In this document: positions 61,188 to 64,000 of the stretch, in pieces
Numbering within the stretch: position 1 is the first letter of the stretch
How the letters are laid out: the number at the start of each line of letters is the position of its first letter
From: Paragonimus westermani
Lineage: Eukaryota > Platyhelminthes > Trematoda > Plagiorchiida > Troglotrematidae
NCBI GenBank assembly: GCA_008508345.1
Contig: QNGE01000913.1
Location: 31,014 to 95,013 of the forward strand
Direction of reading: 5' to 3'
DNA length: 64,000 bases
Made by a program: the position numbers and the translations under genes
The notes under the pieces: model-generated
Databases searched by the model: none
Told to the model about the DNA's origin: nothing
Seen by the model: the letters and a program-made list of their open reading frames with translations, nothing else

Positions 61188-61455
61188 CTACTGATGAGTA
61201 GTCAGATATTTGGTTGGTTTCAAGTTGAACATTGCTCACCTTTGATCTCATCCTTCGCATTCAGCTAGATTTTCCGGTCAGGCTGTAATCGAAAAGAAGC
61301 AATAGATCCGAGTTTCACTCTAATTAGACCTCGTCAGTATTGCACATCCCTGCCACGGCTGCGATTAGGATTCCAACCACGCGTTCATGCGGCAACCTTG
61401 TTGGCCGCTGCATCACTCAGCTCACACTAGGCACGACCAAATGATCATATGTGAA
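61188..61455 (-). repeat. Hammerhead SINE copy, minus strand
   Basis: Read on the minus strand: head GGTCGTGCCTAGTGTGAG, tRNA-like part, hammerhead remnant (61344-61300), then the full tail ending CTACTCATCAG. It gives the complete 3' tail missing from the 53-kb copy. Confidence 0.7.
61300..61344 (-). ncRNA. Degenerate hammerhead with compensatory stem I change
   Basis: Stem I is GCAATA/TATTGC, against GCACTA/TAGTGC in the 53-kb copy: one pair changed C-G to A-T on both sides. The core box is CTGACGA (one change), GAAA is intact, and the cleavage side is altered (GATC). Probably inactive, but it shows past selection for pairing. Confidence 0.6.
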
Positions 61456-61695
61456 CGCTCAACCACTTTCTCTTGAGTAGTGATCAGGTTGCCCAATCGT
61501 CCTAACTGTGAAGTTAATGGACAATAAGTGAATCTCCCGCCGAGATGATCGGACCAGTGTTGCGAAATTTTGACGAGTTCCACAGCGCCCGGAAGATGCT
61601 ATAACCCTACAGAACGGTTTGGACTGTCTAAACCGATAGTGCACAGAAAAATGCTTACTCTCCATTGTCAACGAATGTAGTCATGTCTCACTATT

Positions 61696-61822
61696 CACAT
61701 ATGATAATTCGGTCGTGCCTAGTGTGCGGTCAGTGGCGCGGTGGTCAACATGGCTGCCTCATGAACGCGTGGCCTGAGTTATAATCTCGGCTTTAGTGGG
61801 AGCGAAACTCGAGTTTAGTGTC
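61696..61822 (+). repeat. Truncated hammerhead SINE copy, plus strand
   Basis: The head (ATTCGGTCGTGCCTAGTG), A box (GTCAGTGGCGCGGTGG) and anticodon region are present. The CTGATGA half of the hammerhead is deleted, leaving GAGCGAAACTCGAG. It ends at the target-site duplication. Confidence 0.65.
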
Positions 61823-62944
61823 TTTGATGGGGCCGATCATTCTTTCTTGCTGCGAGAGCTGGTTAGTTGTGGTTTTGATGAGCGCCTACCTAGGTGGCTT
61901 GAGCATTACCTGACTGAACGTAGGTTCAGCTGAATTGACAGCTTTCAGAGTGTCTCTCAGTCAACAGCGGTGTTCCACAAGGATCACTCTTAGGACCCTT
62001 GTTATTCATTCTTTTCGTTCTTGAACTATCCAGTATAGTCGAATCGTCCATGTTGCTCTAGGCCGATAACAAAAAGACCAGGTGTGTTCTAGGGTACCCT
62101 GGAGATTTGTGACCTTACAAGACGATTTGAACTGTCTAAATCAGTGGTCCACAGAAAATAACTTGGCGTTTAATGTCAGCAAGTGTAAAGTCATGCATGT
62201 TTACCATTGAAATCGTACTAAATATTATCTTGACAACACAAAGCTACTCATGTCAGCATGCAAAAGATACATAGAAATCATAGTGACAGATAGTTTAAGT
62301 TTGTCCACAAATTGTGCTGCCATGGCCAAAAAATCACAAATAACCCTGGACCTTTTAGGAAAAGCTTGTGAAGCTTCCTACTAGGCTCACCTCCATAATC
62401 CACCCACACCTGGAAACCAACGTGCAGGCTTATTGCCCCCTACCTCGAGGAAGATTTTGCCACTTATTGAAAGTGTTTAGAGAGACGGGCCACTAGAAGA
62501 AATATGGGGCTCAAGAAAACCTCAACCCCGAGAGACTGACAGAATTAGGTCAACTGTTCAACGGATTACTGATATCTCACGGGAGACCATGTTTTTTTCA
62601 CCCACATAACACTCCATACTCTAGGTCATCCACTGACACATCTCGTCCCACTAAACAAAGATGAAACTTTGAGAGGTCACTCGCTGAAACTGAGCAATGG
62701 AACAGGTAGGTTATTTTGTAGACAGAACTGTTTCACAGCTGAGATCCGTTCACATTGAAACGCACTGTTCAACTCTGTGGTCACGGCTGAATCGGTTGAG
62801 AGTTTTGAAATATCACCCGATCAGCACATCTGAGAGACAACCTGCACTACAAGTTTCCAAACCGCTATACTTGTTCAGTCTCACTGTTCATCAACTGCGG
62901 ATGTCTGACTAGATGTTGTTCCACTGCGTTTCAGTATTCGTTGC

Positions 62945-64000
62945 TGAAATGACTCCAGCTAACAACTTAATTCAATTCACATTTTAGTTAGTTCTACTCA
63001 CTTTTCCTTCTACTCATAAATCACTCAACACAAATTTTCACCATACAGCATAGAGATAAAGACACGGAAGCAAAGACCTTTCCTTCATATTTAACAACCC
63101 ACGTATGTAAGAACCTATGATTTGGTTCGAAAGTGTGAAGGAAACGAAGTCAAGCATAAAATCTGCTGACTGCATTCGGCTTCTCGCTTGGGGTTCAAAA
63201 TATGTTGAACGCCGTAGACTAGAGACGTCGGTGGATATGTCTACTCAGCATCAATCAGTGGCGAGAATGCTGTTGTCTTTGAATTGTAGGCCTTTTTGTA
63301 GAACCAAAATTCGAAGTTTTTTTCAACGAAAACAATTTGACTAAAAACTACGTTGAGTGTAAAGCTGACAAAGCTGTTTGCCGCTGTTGCCATTATTGCG
63401 AAAGTTGTTGTAGATTCCCTCCCCTAATCTTTTCTGTTTACTTCCTTTGATTGTTTTCTCTATGGTGTTGAATTAGCTTTCAATCTGACCACTGACAGAA
63501 CAGGCTGCTTCTGTTGCTGAATCGGACCATACCAAACCCAATAGTTTTTCACGGTCAAATTTGCCAGGCTGCTTACCAGCAGAATAAGAATAGTTCCGTT
63601 TATTTGAGTCAAGACGCAAGACAAACAAATGTTAGGCTACACCACCATCGTTCTTCTTCGAAGATGGCATGTGTAATCAACCACCAGGCAACCTGATTTC
63701 GAACTTTCGCATAGGTGGGTTTGTAATATTATTCCGAACTGATTGCTTTGTCGGGTGTTCGCTTTCATGACTCATTCCAATCTTTTGATCCTAAGTTCAA
63801 CAACTTACATATCCAAAAAACGAGTGGATCCGTGCTGGAATTTATTCCCTCAAGCTACAGTCACTGTAAAGATTTTGCCGAAGTAAAGCGCTTTTTAAAT
63901 TGCATTTGAAATAGTGGTGAAACTTGTACAAATTACGGTAGCGTAAGTAGTATGCACCCAATGGTCAGAATTTGCCTGAATCACACAACCTGTTTCTTGG
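62945..64000. other. No gene recognised
   Basis: Short frames only (63117-63344 and 63514-63696, plus strand), without domains or clear splice sites. Confidence 0.4.

Larger units (their letters stand above)
61188..61822. mobile_element. Composite SINE insertion inside RT motif A
   Basis: A minus-strand SINE (61188-61455) and a plus-strand SINE head (61696-61822) flank ~240 bp that includes a fragment resembling RT sequence near 62130. TTCGATGGG (61179-61187) and TTTGATGGG (61823-61831) bracket the whole block and look like a 9-bp target-site duplication, suggesting one insertion event. Confidence 0.6.
60600..62940 (+). mobile_element. CR1-like retrotransposon RT, interrupted by a SINE composite
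   Basis: 60750-60900 encodes LTKPLTGLFNRSVLTGRLL; then come NYRP (about 60952), AQHGFRKG near 61050, and VVYLDFFKAFDG (motif A) ending at 61187. RT resumes at 61824 with ADHSFLLRELVSCGFDERLP and WLEHYLTERRFS, then a degraded motif B and C (about 61960-62070), LNCLNQWSTENNLAFNV near 62130, and the C-terminal SVESFEISPDQ near 62800. It contains many stops. It is a different subfamily from the CR1-like copies in the first 16 kb. Confidence 0.75.

Noticed and set aside
1..64000. CRISPR arrays, bacterial operons, riboswitches, integrons
   Set aside because: No regular short repeats with spacers, no tightly packed same-strand genes; the content is eukaryotic throughout.

Overview
This window looks like nuclear DNA of a flatworm, most likely a digenean trematode. 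That is an inference from content: one recognisable host gene (prohibitin 1) with a 33-bp first intron and very large later introns, a dense load of CR1-, RTE-, BEL/Pao-, Gypsy- and Penelope-type retroelements, and tRNA-derived SINEs carrying a hammerhead ribozyme, a combination known from schistosomes and their relatives. Nothing looks bacterial: there are no operons, ribosome binding sites or CRISPR arrays.

Region by region. 1-16,640 is a nested retroelement graveyard. It holds a minus-strand CR1-like RT (1-1050), a plus-strand CR1-like copy with its endonuclease deleted (1055-2727), a decayed BEL/Pao gag-protease-pol remnant on the minus strand between two near-identical ~920-bp repeats in INVERTED orientation (2728-7404), and two further minus-strand CR1-like copies (7405-9690 and 9890-15559). 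The second of these is split in ORF1 by a Penelope-like element (about 12458-15104, containing a 544-base N gap). A Gypsy-like gag remnant follows (16067-16640). 16.6-23 kb is mostly unassigned, with a decayed CR1-like RT (20940-21960) between two direct copies of a dispersed repeat.

23,089-34,536 is the host gene prohibitin 1 on the plus strand: five exons, 275 codons, introns of 33, 9042, 90 and 1455 bp. The 9-kb intron holds three decayed RTE-like fragments. A possible signal-peptide first exon (34779-35072) lies just downstream. 35-45 kb is largely featureless apart from an RTE relic and a possible terminal exon. At 45-47.6 kb two minus-strand exons (45018-45285 and 47019-47551) join in phase and look like the C-terminal end of an unrecognised host protein. 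The intron between them carries a candidate three-exon, 82-codon gene on the opposite strand.

53-64 kb returns to repeats: a tRNA-derived SINE with a well-formed type I hammerhead core (53317-53640), a decayed second SINE, an RTE-like element (56455-58620, minus), and a CR1-like element (60600-62940, plus) whose RT palm region is interrupted by a composite of two head-to-head SINEs. The retroelements are all defective (stops, frameshifts, deletions, lost catalytic residues). The strongest biological signals are the hammerhead SINE with covarying stem I, the hammerhead-like fold at the Penelope terminal repeats, the inverted BEL repeats, the 33-bp prohibitin intron, and the nested opposite-strand mini-gene.
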